DNA of 64,000 nt from contig NZ_CP046453.1 in NCBI RefSeq assembly GCF_009734405.1, positions 434,001-498,000 on the forward strand, given 5' to 3'. Source of the DNA: Corynebacterium comes. Lineage in GTDB: Bacteria > Actinomycetota > Actinomycetes > Mycobacteriales > Mycobacteriaceae. A model generated the notes under the pieces. The model saw nothing but the letters and a program-made list of their open reading frames with translations. It did not search any database and had not been told where the DNA came from. Positions 19,731 through 28,742 of the stretch are shown here, in pieces. How positions within the stretch are numbered: the stretch's first letter is position 1; every line of letters starts with the position of its first letter. The translations under genes were made by a program, and so were the position numbers.

Positions 19731-20567
19731 ATGGCTATTCGTAAATACAAGCCGACAACTCCGGGTCGCCGTCAGAGCTCCGTCTCCATGTTCGACGAGA
19801 TCACTCGTTCGACCCCGGAGAAGTCTCTGCTGCGCCCGATCCACAAGACCGGCGGCCGTAACACCCACGGTCACATCACCACCCGTCACAAGGGTGGCGG
19901 TCACAAGCGTCGCTTCCGCGTCATCGACTTCCGTCGTAACGACAAGGACGGCGTGCTGGCCAAGGTCGCTCACATCGAGTACGACCCGAACCGCACCGCG
20001 AACATCGCACTGCTCCACTACTTCGACGGCGAGAAGCGTTACATCCTCGCTCCGAAGGGCATCAAGCAGGGCACCGTCGTGGAGTCCGGCCCCAACGCCG
20101 ACATCAAGGTCGGCAACAACCTGCCGCTGCGCAACATCCCGACCGGTACGACCATCCACAACGTCGAGCTGAAGCCGGGCGCCGGCGCCAAGCTCGCGCG
20201 TTCCGCTGGTTCGTCCATCCAGCTGCTGGGTAAGGAAGGCAACTACGCAATTCTGCGTATGCCGTCCACCGAGATCCGCCGCGTTGACATCAGCTGCCGC
20301 GCCACTGTCGGCGAGGTCGGCAACGCCGAGCAGATCAACATCCGCTGGGGCAAGGCCGGCCGTATGCGCTGGAAGGGCGTCCGCCCGACCGTCCGTGGTG
20401 TCGTGATGAACCCGGTCGACCACCCGCACGGTGGTGGCGAGGGTAAGACCTCGGGTGGTCGCCACCCGGTGTCGCCGTGGGGCCAGAAGGAAGGCCGCAC
20501 CCGCAACCCGAACCGTTATTCCAACAACCAGATCGTGCGTCGCCGCCGGTCCAACAAGAAGCGCTAA
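19731..20567 (+). CDS. rplB: 50S ribosomal protein L2
   Basis: 278-residue L2, needed for subunit association and peptidyl transferase assembly. Contains [19 protein letters not shown] and the C-terminal [17 protein letters not shown] motif holding the conserved histidine. The basic tail ends RRRRSNKKR. It is 23 bases after rplW with a clear AGAAAAGGA site. Confidence 0.99.
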   Translation: MAIRKYKPTTPGRRQSSVSMFDEITRSTPEKSLLRPIHKTGGRNTHGHITTRHKGGGHKRRFRVIDFRRNDKDGVLAKVAHIEYDPNRTANIALLHYFDGEKRYILAPKGIKQGTVVESGPNADIKVGNNLPLRNIPTGTTIHNVELKPGAGAKLARSAGSSIQLLGKEGNYAILRMPSTEIRRVDISCRATVGEVGNAEQINIRWGKAGRMRWKGVRPTVRGVVMNPVDHPHGGGEGKTSGGRHPVSPWGQKEGRTRNPNRYSNNQIVRRRRSNKKR

Positions 20568-20583
20568 GAGGAGGTAAAACGAT

Positions 20584-20862
20584 ATGCCACGCAGCCTTAA
20601 GAAGGGCCCGTTCGTCGATGAGCACCTCCTCAACAAGGTGGATGCTCAGAACGAGGCCGGAACCAAGCAGGTCATCAAGACCTGGTCCCGCCGTTCCACC
20701 ATTCTCCCCGATTTCATCGGCCACACTTTCGCCGTCCACGACGGTCGCAAGCACGTACCGGTGTTCGTGGATGACTCCATGGTCGGCCACAAGCTCGGCG
20801 AGTTCGCAGCCACCAAGACCTTCAAGGGTCACATCAAGGACGACAAGAAGGGACGTCGATAG
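20584..20862 (+). CDS. rpsS: 30S ribosomal protein S19
   Basis: 92-residue S19, which contacts the A-site tRNA from the 30S head. It starts [20 protein letters not shown] and contains [20 protein letters not shown] and [22 protein letters not shown] lies about ten bases before the ATG. Confidence 0.99.
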   Translation: MPRSLKKGPFVDEHLLNKVDAQNEAGTKQVIKTWSRRSTILPDFIGHTFAVHDGRKHVPVFVDDSMVGHKLGEFAATKTFKGHIKDDKKGRR

Positions 20863-20864
20863 CG

Positions 20865-21227
20865 ATGAGTGAGACCATCACCTCCGCACGCGCGACGGCC
20901 AAGTACGTCCGCACTTCCTCGCAGAAGGCTGGCCGTGTCCTGGACCTCGTCCGTGGCAAGTCTGTCGCCGAGGCACTCGCGATCCTGAAGTACGCTCCGC
21001 AGGATGCATCCAAGGCCATCGCCAAGGTTGTCGCCTCCGCAGCGGCCAACGCCGAGAACAACTTCGGCCTGGACCCGCGCACCCTGGTCATCTCCGAGGC
21101 ATACGCCAACGAGGGTCCGACCATGAAGCGTTTCCAGCCGCGAGCTCAGGGCCGTGCTTTCCACATCCGCAAGCGTTCGAGCCACATCACTGTCGTGGTC
21201 GAGAGCCAGAAGGAAGGGGCCAAGTAA
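20865..21227 (+). CDS. rplV: 50S ribosomal protein L22
   Basis: 120-residue L22, whose beta hairpin lines the exit tunnel. It contains [20 protein letters not shown], the AEANNF-type helix, and [20 protein letters not shown], the tunnel hairpin where macrolide resistance changes occur; no insertion is visible there. The start is two bases after the rpsS stop. Confidence 0.98.
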   Translation: MSETITSARATAKYVRTSSQKAGRVLDLVRGKSVAEALAILKYAPQDASKAIAKVVASAAANAENNFGLDPRTLVISEAYANEGPTMKRFQPRAQGRAFHIRKRSSHITVVVESQKEGAK

Positions 21228-21977
21228 GTGGGCCAGAAGATTCATCCTCACGGCCTCCGGCTGGGCATCACTTCCGACTGGAAGTCCCACTGGTTCGCCG
21301 AGCAGAACTACGCTGACTATGTCGCTGAGGACATCAAGATCCGCGCTTTCCTGTCCAAGGGACTGGATCGCGCCGGTATCGCCGATGTCGTCATCGAGCG
21401 CACCCGTGACCGCGTCCGCGTCGACATTCACACCGCCCGCCCGGGCATCGTGATTGGTCGTCGTGGTGCTGAGGCCGACCGCATCCGCCGTGAGCTGGAG
21501 AAGCTCACCGGCAAGATGGTCGCCCTCAACATCCTCGAGGTCAAGAACATCGACGCCAACGCGAACCTGGTTGCCCAGTCCATCGCTGAGCAGCTCGTCA
21601 ACCGCGTCGCTTTCCGTCGTGCAATGCGCAAGGCCATCCAGTCCGCCATGCGCCAGCCGCAGGTCAAGGGCATCAAGGTCGTGTGTTCGGGTCGTCTCGG
21701 CGGCGCCGAGATGTCCCGCACCGAGCGCTACCACGAGGGTCGCGTTCCGCTGCACACCCTGCGCGCCGAGATCGACTACGGCATCCAGGAGGCCCACACC
21801 ACTTTCGGACGCATCGGCGTCAAGGTGTGGATCTACAAGGGTGACGTCGTTGGTGGCCGTCGCGAGTCCGAGATCAATGCACCGGCTGCACGCCGGGATC
21901 GCGGCGGTGACCGCGATCGTCGTCCGCGCCGCGGTGGCCAGCGTCGTCAGCGCGCAGAGCAGAATCAGGAGGGTTAA
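21228..21977 (+). CDS. rpsC: 30S ribosomal protein S3
   Basis: 249-residue S3, mRNA entry-site protein. The GTG start immediately follows the rplV stop. It begins [20 protein letters not shown] and carries the KH-domain [15 protein letters not shown], then [20 protein letters not shown]. The C-terminal tail of about 30 residues is a disordered Arg/Gly/Asp-rich extension, common in actinobacteria. Confidence 0.98.
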   Translation: MGQKIHPHGLRLGITSDWKSHWFAEQNYADYVAEDIKIRAFLSKGLDRAGIADVVIERTRDRVRVDIHTARPGIVIGRRGAEADRIRRELEKLTGKMVALNILEVKNIDANANLVAQSIAEQLVNRVAFRRAMRKAIQSAMRQPQVKGIKVVCSGRLGGAEMSRTERYHEGRVPLHTLRAEIDYGIQEAHTTFGRIGVKVWIYKGDVVGGRRESEINAPAARRDRGGDRDRRPRRGGQRRQRAEQNQEG

Positions 21978-21979
21978 GA

Positions 21980-22396
21980 ATGCTTATCCCTAAGCGCGTC
22001 AAGTACCGTCGCCAGCATCGTCCGACCCGTTCCGGCATGTCCAAGGGTGGCAACAAGATCACCTTCGGTGACTACGGCATCCAGGCTCTCGAGCCGGCCT
22101 ACGTCACCAACCGCCAGATCGAGTCCGCACGTATCGCCATCAACCGTCACGTCAAGCGTGGTGGCAAGGTGTGGATCAACATCTTCCCGGATCGCCCCCT
22201 GACCCAGAAGGCACTCGGTGTGCGTATGGGTTCCGGTAAGGGTGCCGTGGAGAAGTGGGTCGCCAACGTCAAGCCGGGCCGCATCCTCTTCGAGATGTCC
22301 TACCCGGATGAGGCAACCGCCCTCGAAGCTCTGCGCCGCGCCGCCCAGAAGCTGCCCTGCAAGGTCCGCATCATCAAGAAGGAGGACCAGTTCTAA
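21980..22396 (+). CDS. rplP: 50S ribosomal protein L16
   Basis: 138-residue L16, which organises the A-site tRNA arm. It starts [20 protein letters not shown] and contains [20 protein letters not shown], followed by [15 protein letters not shown], including the conserved arginine that is hydroxylated in some bacteria. The stop overlaps the rpmC start by one base. Confidence 0.99.
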   Translation: MLIPKRVKYRRQHRPTRSGMSKGGNKITFGDYGIQALEPAYVTNRQIESARIAINRHVKRGGKVWINIFPDRPLTQKALGVRMGSGKGAVEKWVANVKPGRILFEMSYPDEATALEALRRAAQKLPCKVRIIKKEDQF

Positions 22397-22626
22397 TGGC
22401 AACCGGTACCCCCGCATTCGAGTTCCGCGAGCTTGATGCCGCTGAGCTTGATAACCGCCTGAACGAGGCCAAGGAAGAGCTGTTCAACCTGCGCTTCCAG
22501 CTGGCCACCGGTCAATTGACCAACAACCGCCGCCTTCGCACGGTCAAGCGCGACATCGCCCGCATTTACACCGTTATCCGCGAGCGTGAGCTGGGCCTGT
22601 CCGTCGTTCCGGGAGCTGAGGCTTAA
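22396..22626 (+). CDS. rpmC: 50S ribosomal protein L29
   Basis: 76-residue L29, a two-helix protein at the tunnel exit. [20 protein letters not shown] and [20 protein letters not shown] match the family. It overlaps rplP by one base (TAATG) and is followed by rpsQ after two bases. Confidence 0.98.
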   Translation: MATGTPAFEFRELDAAELDNRLNEAKEELFNLRFQLATGQLTNNRRLRTVKRDIARIYTVIRERELGLSVVPGAEA

Positions 22627-22628
22627 TT

Positions 22629-22913
22629 ATGAGTGAGGCAAACGTGAACGAGAACCAGCAGGAGAAGGGTGCACGCAAGGTCCGCACCGGCGTCGTGGTT
22701 TCTGACAAGATGCAGAAGACCATCGTCGTCGAGCTTGAGGACCGTAAGCAGCACGCTCTCTACGGCAAGATCCTGCGCACCAGCTCCAGGGTGAAGGCGC
22801 ACGACGAAGAAGAGATCGCCGGTATCGGTGACCTCGTCCGTATCCAGGAGACCCGTCCGCTGTCCAAGGACAAGCACTTCCGTCTCGTGGAAATCGTCGA
22901 GAAGGCCAAGTAA
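22629..22913 (+). CDS. rpsQ: 30S ribosomal protein S17
   Basis: 94-residue S17, a 16S rRNA binder of OB fold. Family motifs are [20 protein letters not shown] and [20 protein letters not shown]. Compared with E. coli it has an N-terminal extension of about 15 residues ([16 protein letters not shown]). It is the last gene of the S10 operon here; a terminator follows 36 bases later, so the classical continuation into rplN is lost. Confidence 0.98.
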   Translation: MSEANVNENQQEKGARKVRTGVVVSDKMQKTIVVELEDRKQHALYGKILRTSSRVKAHDEEEIAGIGDLVRIQETRPLSKDKHFRLVEIVEKAK

Positions 22914-22949
22914 GCACCAGCTGCTTATCGACGCCTGATCGTCCCCCGG

Positions 22950-22988
22950 CCCCGCACTCAACCGTCACTGGTTGTGTGCGGGGTTTCG
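22950..22988 (+). terminator. Terminator after rpsQ
   Basis: CCCCGCAC (22950-22957) pairs with GTGCGGGG (22976-22983), extended inward by CAACC / GGTTG after one mismatch, followed by TTTCGG. It ends the S10 transcript before the pilus cluster. Confidence 0.85.
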
Positions 22989-23151
22989 GCGATTCAGGGC
23001 TGTGCTTGGATTCACCGGGGGAGGCGTGAATGCTGGTTGAACTCGACGAGGACGCGATGGGGGTGGCGGCAGGGGTATATCTGGCCTGGGAAAAGCCGCC
23101 CGCGATCCTTGTTGTGACAAGCATCGCATATGCCTCTCGCCGCATGCTATG

Positions 23152-23192
23152 CCAGCTGACTTTCCGGTGAAGCACAGGAAAAGGCCAGCTGG
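23152..23192 (+). repeat. Nested inverted repeat upstream of the pilus cluster
   Basis: Two copies of GCCAGCTG start at 23151 and 23184, 33 bases apart. Between them lie TTTCC (23161-23165) and GGAAA (23177-23181), facing each other across an 11-base spacer. The whole forms an imperfect stem-loop of about 14 by 16 bases. There is no T tract, so it could be a protein-binding site or an RNA structure. Confidence 0.5.
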
Positions 23193-23372
23193 GGGCGTTG
23201 CGCACCCCCTGGTGTCGGGGCACCGCACGGGGGTGGGGGAGGTAGCTGAGGGGTCTGTCGAAAGCGATTCCCGTTATCGTCCCTTTATTTTGCCGTTATC
23301 TGTTCGCGATTCGGGCTAATCTTCGCCGGAAGTGTTTCCACGTTAAGTGTCCGGCAGGTTACGGGAGGTTCG

Positions 23373-25892
23373 ATGCCGAATCCACAGGGAAGTTCGCCAC
23401 AGCGGCGGGTGTCCCGCATGAGCGGTCTCCTCCGCTCCCGCGGGGCGCTGCTCTTCGCCGTCGTCACTGTTGCGCTGCTCGTCTTCGCGCTGGCCTCTTT
23501 CCCCTCCACCGGCCCGGCCACGGCCGCCCCCGCCGAAACCGCGACCGTCGACGAGGAGGGCCTCGCCGATCCGTACGCCGGCCCCGACGCCGATGAGCTG
23601 GATGCCGCACTCGACCAGTTTCTGGGTGAACCTGCCCCGGAGACGGGCGCCTCTGTCCCGACTGAGGAGACCGAGGAGCTGCTGCCTGCCCTCGAGTCCC
23701 TCACCGAGGCACTGGCGGTGCAGGAACCCGGTGTCACCGTCGAGCGCACCGTTTTCGGCACCACCGTCACCCTGGACCTGACTGAGGCGGGCGTCGCCCC
23801 GAACGCCGACGGCGTCATTGCCCTCGCCCGTTCCGGTGGGGGAGATGTCTACGAGGTCGAGACCGGCACCGTCGACGCCGAGGAGGTCCCCGCCGAGTCC
23901 CTCGCGTACCTCAACGAGGATTCCGTGGACCTTGACTACGTGTTTGTTCGGGTCGAGCCGGGTACCGAGCCGAAGACGATCAGCCTCACCCTGACCACCG
24001 ATCCGATCGAGGACACCGCTGATTACCGGGCAGTGGCCTCCCAGGATATTCCGTCCACACTGGGGCTCTTTCAGGAGGCCGGACCTTCCGCGATGGCGAT
24101 GCTGGCGCCGCTTGTCTCGCTGCAGCCGGACGCCATGGAGGTTCATCCGGACGATGAAGTGGAGATCGACTCCACCTACAACCACAGCAACAGCCGTTCC
24201 GCCGGTACCGCGGGTGGCGCATACGTGTTCGTCCGGGCCGACGAAACCGCGACCCTGAGTTCAATCGTCGTGCGCATCAACAGCAGTAACCGCTCTTTCC
24301 TGGAGATGGCCAACAGCCCGCGCCTCTGGTACGACGGGATCGCCCCGAACAACACCGTCGGCTGGCCTTATCAGTATCTTTCGGGACAGCCCAGACTTGA
24401 ATTTCAGGCGATCGAAATGGACGGGAATCGGCTGATCGAGATCCGTATCCCGGTGGAGTTGGCAGTCGATTCGGGCGAGTACCTTCGACTTCACCTTCCT
24501 TTCAATTTCAACGATCCGACCGCCGAGACTCTGGAAATTCACCTCATGGCCGCCCCAGCCGTCGACCTCGGCATCGAGAAGACCTTCACCGGCATCCAGG
24601 GCGGCCGCTTCACCTGGGACGTCAAGGTCACCAACCGCAGCACCTACGGTTCCCGGGGATTCACCGTGGACGACGTGGTCCCCGCCAAGTACACCGGGGT
24701 GAGAGTCGACAGCTACGGCACCTCCGGATGGATCACCCCGCCAACCTTGAACGGCAACACCCTTGCCTTCTCCCACGGCAGGTTGCCTGGCGGTGCCACA
24801 GCCACGTTCAAGCTCTCGGCGGCGGCCGTTCCAGATTCTCGTCAGTGCATGGAGAACACCGCGACCGTCACCGGTGGAGATTTCGACCCAGTCCCGGAGA
24901 ACAACATCGATTCGGACGGCGCCTGCCCCCTCCAGGTGAAGAAGACCATTGTCGATGTCAACGGCGACGAAAAAATCGACGTTGAGGACACCAACCAGCC
25001 CGGCCCGGACGAAAGCACCCTTAAGGTCTCTTACACCGTTGAGGTGACCTACGACCCGGACGATCCGGCCGCGCCCGCCACGGACACCTACACGCTGACG
25101 GACACGCCGCACTTCCCCGACGAAACTCCAGTCATGGGGGGCAGGGTCACCTCTGACAGGGCCGGATACACCCCGATTGATTTCCCTGCCGGGACCCCGG
25201 TTCCGTGGACTCTGACGCCGGGCCCGGTGACGATCGCCAAGGGCCAGACGCACAAGTACACCATCGACGTGTATTACACCCCGCCGCAAAAGGATCCCAC
25301 CAACGAGGACTGGGCCATGTGCACTGACGACACTCCCGGCCGGGGACTTTACAACGAGGCCACCATCACCACCTCACAGCTGTTCACCTTCACGGACGAC
25401 GACTGCGGCCCCATCGTCAAGGACATGCCCGTCACCATCGAGCTGATCAAGCACGGCGACGACACGTCCAACCCACTGGGCGGCGCAGTTTTCGCCCTCT
25501 ATGCCGCAAACGAGGACGGACTCCTCGGTGAGTGGATCAAGGACTTCACAGCAGGTACCGACGGACGTCATCTCATCGAGGACATTGATCCGGACAACAG
25601 GTACTTCATCGTCGAGAAGCAGTCCCCCCAGGATTACAGCCTGCTGCCAGCCCCGGTCCGGGTGGACATCACCCGCGACGCACAAGGCAAGGCAACTGCC
25701 GCGATCGACGAGTCCAGCCAGATCACCGCGCAACTCGGCACTGCTCCCACCAATGACACCATCGTCATCACCGTGGCCAACGTGCGCATCGGAGATCTGC
25801 CGGACACCGGTGGCATCGGAGTATGGCCCTTCTTGATCATCGCGGCAGGACTGTTTGCTGCGGCTGGTGTGACAGCGCGTCGCGAACCATAG
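23373..25892 (+). CDS. Large LPxTG pilin or adhesin, probable pilus tip protein
   Basis: 839-residue surface protein. A signal segment lies at about residues 25-46 (ALLFAVVTVALLVFALASF). The middle contains a beta-sandwich of DUF11 type (VDLGIEKTFTGIQGGRFTWD to ENTATVTGGDF). An EF-hand-like loop DVNGDEKIDVED lies near residues 527-538. Then comes a SpaA/CnaB-like domain (VTIELIKHGDDTSNPLGGAV, FIVEKQSPQDYSL with the E-box glutamate). It ends with LPDTGG (809-814), a hydrophobic stretch and ARREP. Sortase would join it to the pilus or cell wall. No von Willebrand A domain with a MIDAS site is seen, unlike SpaC-type tips. Start has a GGGAGG site. First gene of the cluster. Confidence 0.82.
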   Translation: MPNPQGSSPQRRVSRMSGLLRSRGALLFAVVTVALLVFALASFPSTGPATAAPAETATVDEEGLADPYAGPDADELDAALDQFLGEPAPETGASVPTEETEELLPALESLTEALAVQEPGVTVERTVFGTTVTLDLTEAGVAPNADGVIALARSGGGDVYEVETGTVDAEEVPAESLAYLNEDSVDLDYVFVRVEPGTEPKTISLTLTTDPIEDTADYRAVASQDIPSTLGLFQEAGPSAMAMLAPLVSLQPDAMEVHPDDEVEIDSTYNHSNSRSAGTAGGAYVFVRADETATLSSIVVRINSSNRSFLEMANSPRLWYDGIAPNNTVGWPYQYLSGQPRLEFQAIEMDGNRLIEIRIPVELAVDSGEYLRLHLPFNFNDPTAETLEIHLMAAPAVDLGIEKTFTGIQGGRFTWDVKVTNRSTYGSRGFTVDDVVPAKYTGVRVDSYGTSGWITPPTLNGNTLAFSHGRLPGGATATFKLSAAAVPDSRQCMENTATVTGGDFDPVPENNIDSDGACPLQVKKTIVDVNGDEKIDVEDTNQPGPDESTLKVSYTVEVTYDPDDPAAPATDTYTLTDTPHFPDETPVMGGRVTSDRAGYTPIDFPAGTPVPWTLTPGPVTIAKGQTHKYTIDVYYTPPQKDPTNEDWAMCTDDTPGRGLYNEATITTSQLFTFTDDDCGPIVKDMPVTIELIKHGDDTSNPLGGAVFALYAANEDGLLGEWIKDFTAGTDGRHLIEDIDPDNRYFIVEKQSPQDYSLLPAPVRVDITRDAQGKATAAIDESSQITAQLGTAPTNDTIVITVANVRIGDLPDTGGIGVWPFLIIAAGLFAAAGVTARREP

Positions 25893-25943
25893 CCACCTGA
25901 AGAACTGAAACGACAAGGACAAGAGATGAACCATCCACAGCCC

Positions 25944-25971
25944 CGGCGTCGAGCAGGGCCCTTCGACGCCG
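25944..25971 (+). repeat. Perfect hairpin between the two pilin genes
   Basis: CGGCGTCGA (25944-25952) and TCGACGCCG (25963-25971) form a perfect 9-base stem with a 10-base loop. It lies inside a 23-codon ORF (25926-25997) preceded by AAGGACAAGAG. There is no T tract. It could be a partial attenuator or an RNA processing and stability element that sets the ratio of tip to shaft pilin. Confidence 0.45.
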
Positions 25972-26090
25972 CGGGAGCCACAGGACACCACCCATGACCG
26001 GTTGACCTCAACTCTCACCCACTCTTCATCACGCGGTGCCCCGCCTCTGTAAGGGCCCGGCGTATCCATCCTCTCTTGAAAGAGAACATC

Positions 26091-27656
26091 ATGACCACTC
26101 GCGTTCAGCGCTCCGCCGCTGTCGTCGCCGCTTTCGGCATCGCACTGTCCACCGCCGCCATCGGCGCCCCGGCTTTTGCTCTGGAGACTGTTACTCCGGT
26201 TACTGTCCCGGGTTCCAACGTGGACCCCGCAACGGACACCTCGCTGACCATCAAGAAGTACCTGAACCCGACTTCCGTCGGCACCCCGACGGGTAACACC
26301 GGTGACAGCACCTTCGGTGATTTGGTGGAGGGCATTCAGTTCACGGTCACGGAGATCCTGGATGCTGATGGAAACTCGATCGACATGACCGACAACGGCA
26401 TCTTCCAGACCGCATCGCGGCTCCAGGCATCGGACTTCGCAGGCGGTGCTCTTCCGATCGGTTACACCCTGGGTAGCTCTGTCTCGGTCACGACCGATGC
26501 GAACGGAACTGCTGTTTTCACCACCTTGGGTCAGGGCGTGTTCCTCGTCGAGGAGACCTCTACTGCGGGTGCGAAGGTCGGCGGCATAGATGTTTCGGGC
26601 TCCATCACCCCGTCCGCACCGTTCATCGCTTTCCTGCCGATGACCAAGGTCACCACGGGAGGCTCCATCGAGTGGAACTACAACCCGATCGCTTACCCGA
26701 AGAACTCGTCCCAGACCGCCACCAAGGCCGTCGATGACGACAAGGAAAATGTCGGCGACACGATCAAATACACGATCACCACCGATATCCCGAACCAGGT
26801 CGACAACACCAGGCTCCTGAACAAGTACGTCATCACCGACACGCTTGACTTGCGTCTGACTCCGCCAGCAGAGGGTGATGTCACCGTGGCACTGTCCACC
26901 GGCCCCCTCGACGCGGGTGACTACATCGTTGATGTCACAGGCCAGGTGGTCACCGTGACGTTCACTGTTGACGGTCTCGAGACCCTGCGTGCCAACCAGG
27001 ATGCTCAGGTCATCACCATGATTCCGTCCGTGATCAACTCTGCCGGTGCCCCGAATGGTGAGAGCTTCAATCCGATCTCCAACTCGGCCAATCTGACCAC
27101 CAACAACGGTACCTCCGGGGACATCGACACCCCGACCAATGCAGTCGATACCAAGATCGGCAAGCTGCAGATCGAGAAGATCAACGCGAACGACGAACTC
27201 CTCTCGGGTGCAGAGTTCGAGCTCTACCGCTGCACCACTGCTGGTGTTCTCGACGGAGCAGCGCTCACAGTCGGCGGGCAGTCGAAGTGGACCACCGTGG
27301 CGAACAACCCGCTCGTCATCAACGGCCTGCACATCACCGACTTCACCAACAATGTCTCCGGCGTCGAGGCGTACAAGTACTGCCTCGTCGAGACGAAGGC
27401 TCCGCAGGGCTACGAACTCCTGGCTGAGCCAGTCGTGATCACTTTCACCCAGGATGCAGTCCAGAGTCTCGCACTCGGTGACGACGCCCAGACCAAGGTC
27501 GTCGAGATTGAGAACGTCGCCAGCGTCTCCTCCCAGCTGCCTTCCACCGGTGGCATGGGTGTCGGCCTGCTCATCGCAGCCGGCGTCGGCCTCGTCGGTG
27601 CGGGCGCCTACGCGGCGAAGCGCAACTCCGACAAGTCGGATGCCGCAGAGGCCTAA
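26091..27656 (+). CDS. Major (shaft) pilin, SpaH/EbpB-like LPxTG protein
   Basis: 521 residues from the ATG at 26091 (site GAAAGAGAA); a TTG 15 bases earlier is less likely. A signal peptide ends near FALETV. The pilin motif lysine is probably Lys204 in IAYPKNSSQ, the residue sortase links to the next subunit. An isopeptide-forming D2-type domain follows (VGDTIKYTITTDIPNQV), then a CnaB domain with E-box YCLVETKAPQGYELL. LPSTGG (483-488), a hydrophobic segment and the basic tail YAAKRNSDK complete the sorting signal. The class C sortase lies immediately downstream. Confidence 0.92.
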   Translation: MTTRVQRSAAVVAAFGIALSTAAIGAPAFALETVTPVTVPGSNVDPATDTSLTIKKYLNPTSVGTPTGNTGDSTFGDLVEGIQFTVTEILDADGNSIDMTDNGIFQTASRLQASDFAGGALPIGYTLGSSVSVTTDANGTAVFTTLGQGVFLVEETSTAGAKVGGIDVSGSITPSAPFIAFLPMTKVTTGGSIEWNYNPIAYPKNSSQTATKAVDDDKENVGDTIKYTITTDIPNQVDNTRLLNKYVITDTLDLRLTPPAEGDVTVALSTGPLDAGDYIVDVTGQVVTVTFTVDGLETLRANQDAQVITMIPSVINSAGAPNGESFNPISNSANLTTNNGTSGDIDTPTNAVDTKIGKLQIEKINANDELLSGAEFELYRCTTAGVLDGAALTVGGQSKWTTVANNPLVINGLHITDFTNNVSGVEAYKYCLVETKAPQGYELLAEPVVITFTQDAVQSLALGDDAQTKVVEIENVASVSSQLPSTGGMGVGLLIAAGVGLVGAGAYAAKRNSDKSDAAEA

Positions 27657-27670
27657 AGGCTTCTCAGGTT

Positions 27671-27684
27671 CCCTCCGGTGAGGG
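27671..27684 (+). promoter_or_regulatory. Short hairpin between shaft pilin and sortase genes
   Basis: CCCTC-CGGT-GAGGG lies 15 bases after the pilin stop. A second stem GCCTC / GAGGC follows at about 27735-27750. Neither has an adjacent T run. Partial termination here would explain how a pilin can be made in excess over its sortase, but this is inference. Confidence 0.35.
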
Positions 27685-27804
27685 GGAGGGGGCGTCGATA
27701 AGCGCTGCTTGTCCGCACCCCACCCTCCACCAACGCCTCGCGGGGAGGCGCACCATCCCCGCTCCTATAACCTATTTTTTCTCACCCACGGGAGAACCCG
27801 CACC

Positions 27805-28737
27805 GTGTCCCACGCCATTGACACCCCCCGCAAGAAGCCCGGCTCCGGCCGGCGTCGGGCGCTGCTGCCTGCGCTGCTGGTCATCATCGGCCTGGTGGTC
27901 ATGCTCTACCCGGTGGTGGCCTCCCAGTGGAACAACCACGTCCAGCAGGAAGCCGCGCAACGCTACGAGGACCTGGTGCAGGAAACCGACCCGGTCTACC
28001 TCAACGAGCAGGTGGAACGCGCCCGGGCATACAACGAGGCGCACACCGACGGCCCCATCCTCGACCCGTGGCTCGCGCGCGTGAACGAGGACAACCTGGA
28101 TTATCAGGAGTACCTGAAGCAGCTTGCCGGTGCGTCCGCGATGTCCCACGTGGCCATCCCCAGCATCGAGTCCAGTCTGCCCGTCAACCACGGCACCACG
28201 GACGCGGTGCTGCAGAAGGGCCTGGGTCACCTCTACGGCTCGGCCCTGCCCGTCGGCGGCGAGGGCAACCACACCGTGATCACCGGCCACACCGGCCTGA
28301 CCAACGCCACCCTGTGGGACGACCTCATCAATGTGAAGGAAGGCGACGCCATCTACGTCTCCACCTACGGTGAGCGGATGAAATACGAGGTCCACGGCAT
28401 CGAGACGGTCCTGCCGGATGAGACCGACAGTCTCAGGTCAGTGGCGGGCGAGGACCTGCTCACCCTGATCACGTGCACCCCCTACGGAATCAACACCCAC
28501 CGCCTGCTCGTCCACGCCCACCGGGTGCCCATGGACCCGGCCGAGGAATCCGTGTTCAAGGACTCCGCCAAGCTCATGCAGTGGTGGATGTGGCTGGTTG
28601 TGGCTTTCGCAGCCCTGGTGCTGCTGGCCCTGATCTGGTGGCTGCTCCGCAACGCCCGCCGCAACCGGGCCGCGGCTGCCGCCATCGCCGGAGACATGAC
28701 CCCGGCCCCGACCCCGCGCACCACCGACCAGGAGTGA
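27805..28737 (+). CDS. srtC: Class C (pilin-polymerising) sortase
   Basis: 310 residues from the GTG at 27805 (site GGGAGAA); the open frame extends upstream without conserved sequence. Transmembrane segments lie at about 22-42 and near residues 257-282, giving an extracytoplasmic catalytic core. The catalytic triad is His162 (VITGHTGL), Cys224 (TLITCTPYG) and Arg233 (NTHRLL). The DPW lid motif of class C enzymes is present near residue 87, covering the active site. It should cross-link the LPSTG shaft pilin through its YPK lysine. Its position between shaft and minor pilin genes supports this. Confidence 0.94.
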   Translation: MSHAIDTPRKKPGSGRRRALLPALLVIIGLVVMLYPVVASQWNNHVQQEAAQRYEDLVQETDPVYLNEQVERARAYNEAHTDGPILDPWLARVNEDNLDYQEYLKQLAGASAMSHVAIPSIESSLPVNHGTTDAVLQKGLGHLYGSALPVGGEGNHTVITGHTGLTNATLWDDLINVKEGDAIYVSTYGERMKYEVHGIETVLPDETDSLRSVAGEDLLTLITCTPYGINTHRLLVHAHRVPMDPAEESVFKDSAKLMQWWMWLVVAFAALVLLALIWWLLRNARRNRAAAAAIAGDMTPAPTPRTTDQE

Positions 28738-28742
28738 CCGAT

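Larger units (their letters stand above)
22914..23372 (+). other. rpsQ-pilus intergenic region
   Basis: 459 bases without a gene. It holds the rpsQ terminator, a large imperfect hairpin at 23152-23192, a further GC-rich inverted repeat (CACCCCC / GGGGGTG, about 23204-23240), and the upstream region of the first pilin gene. A TAATCT at 23317-23322 could be a -10 box but has no good -35 at normal spacing. Confidence 0.45.

Noticed and set aside
26002..26030. TTGACC-N17-TTCATC as a separate promoter of the shaft pilin gene
   Set aside because: The -10 box is poor; the call would rest on the -35 alone.
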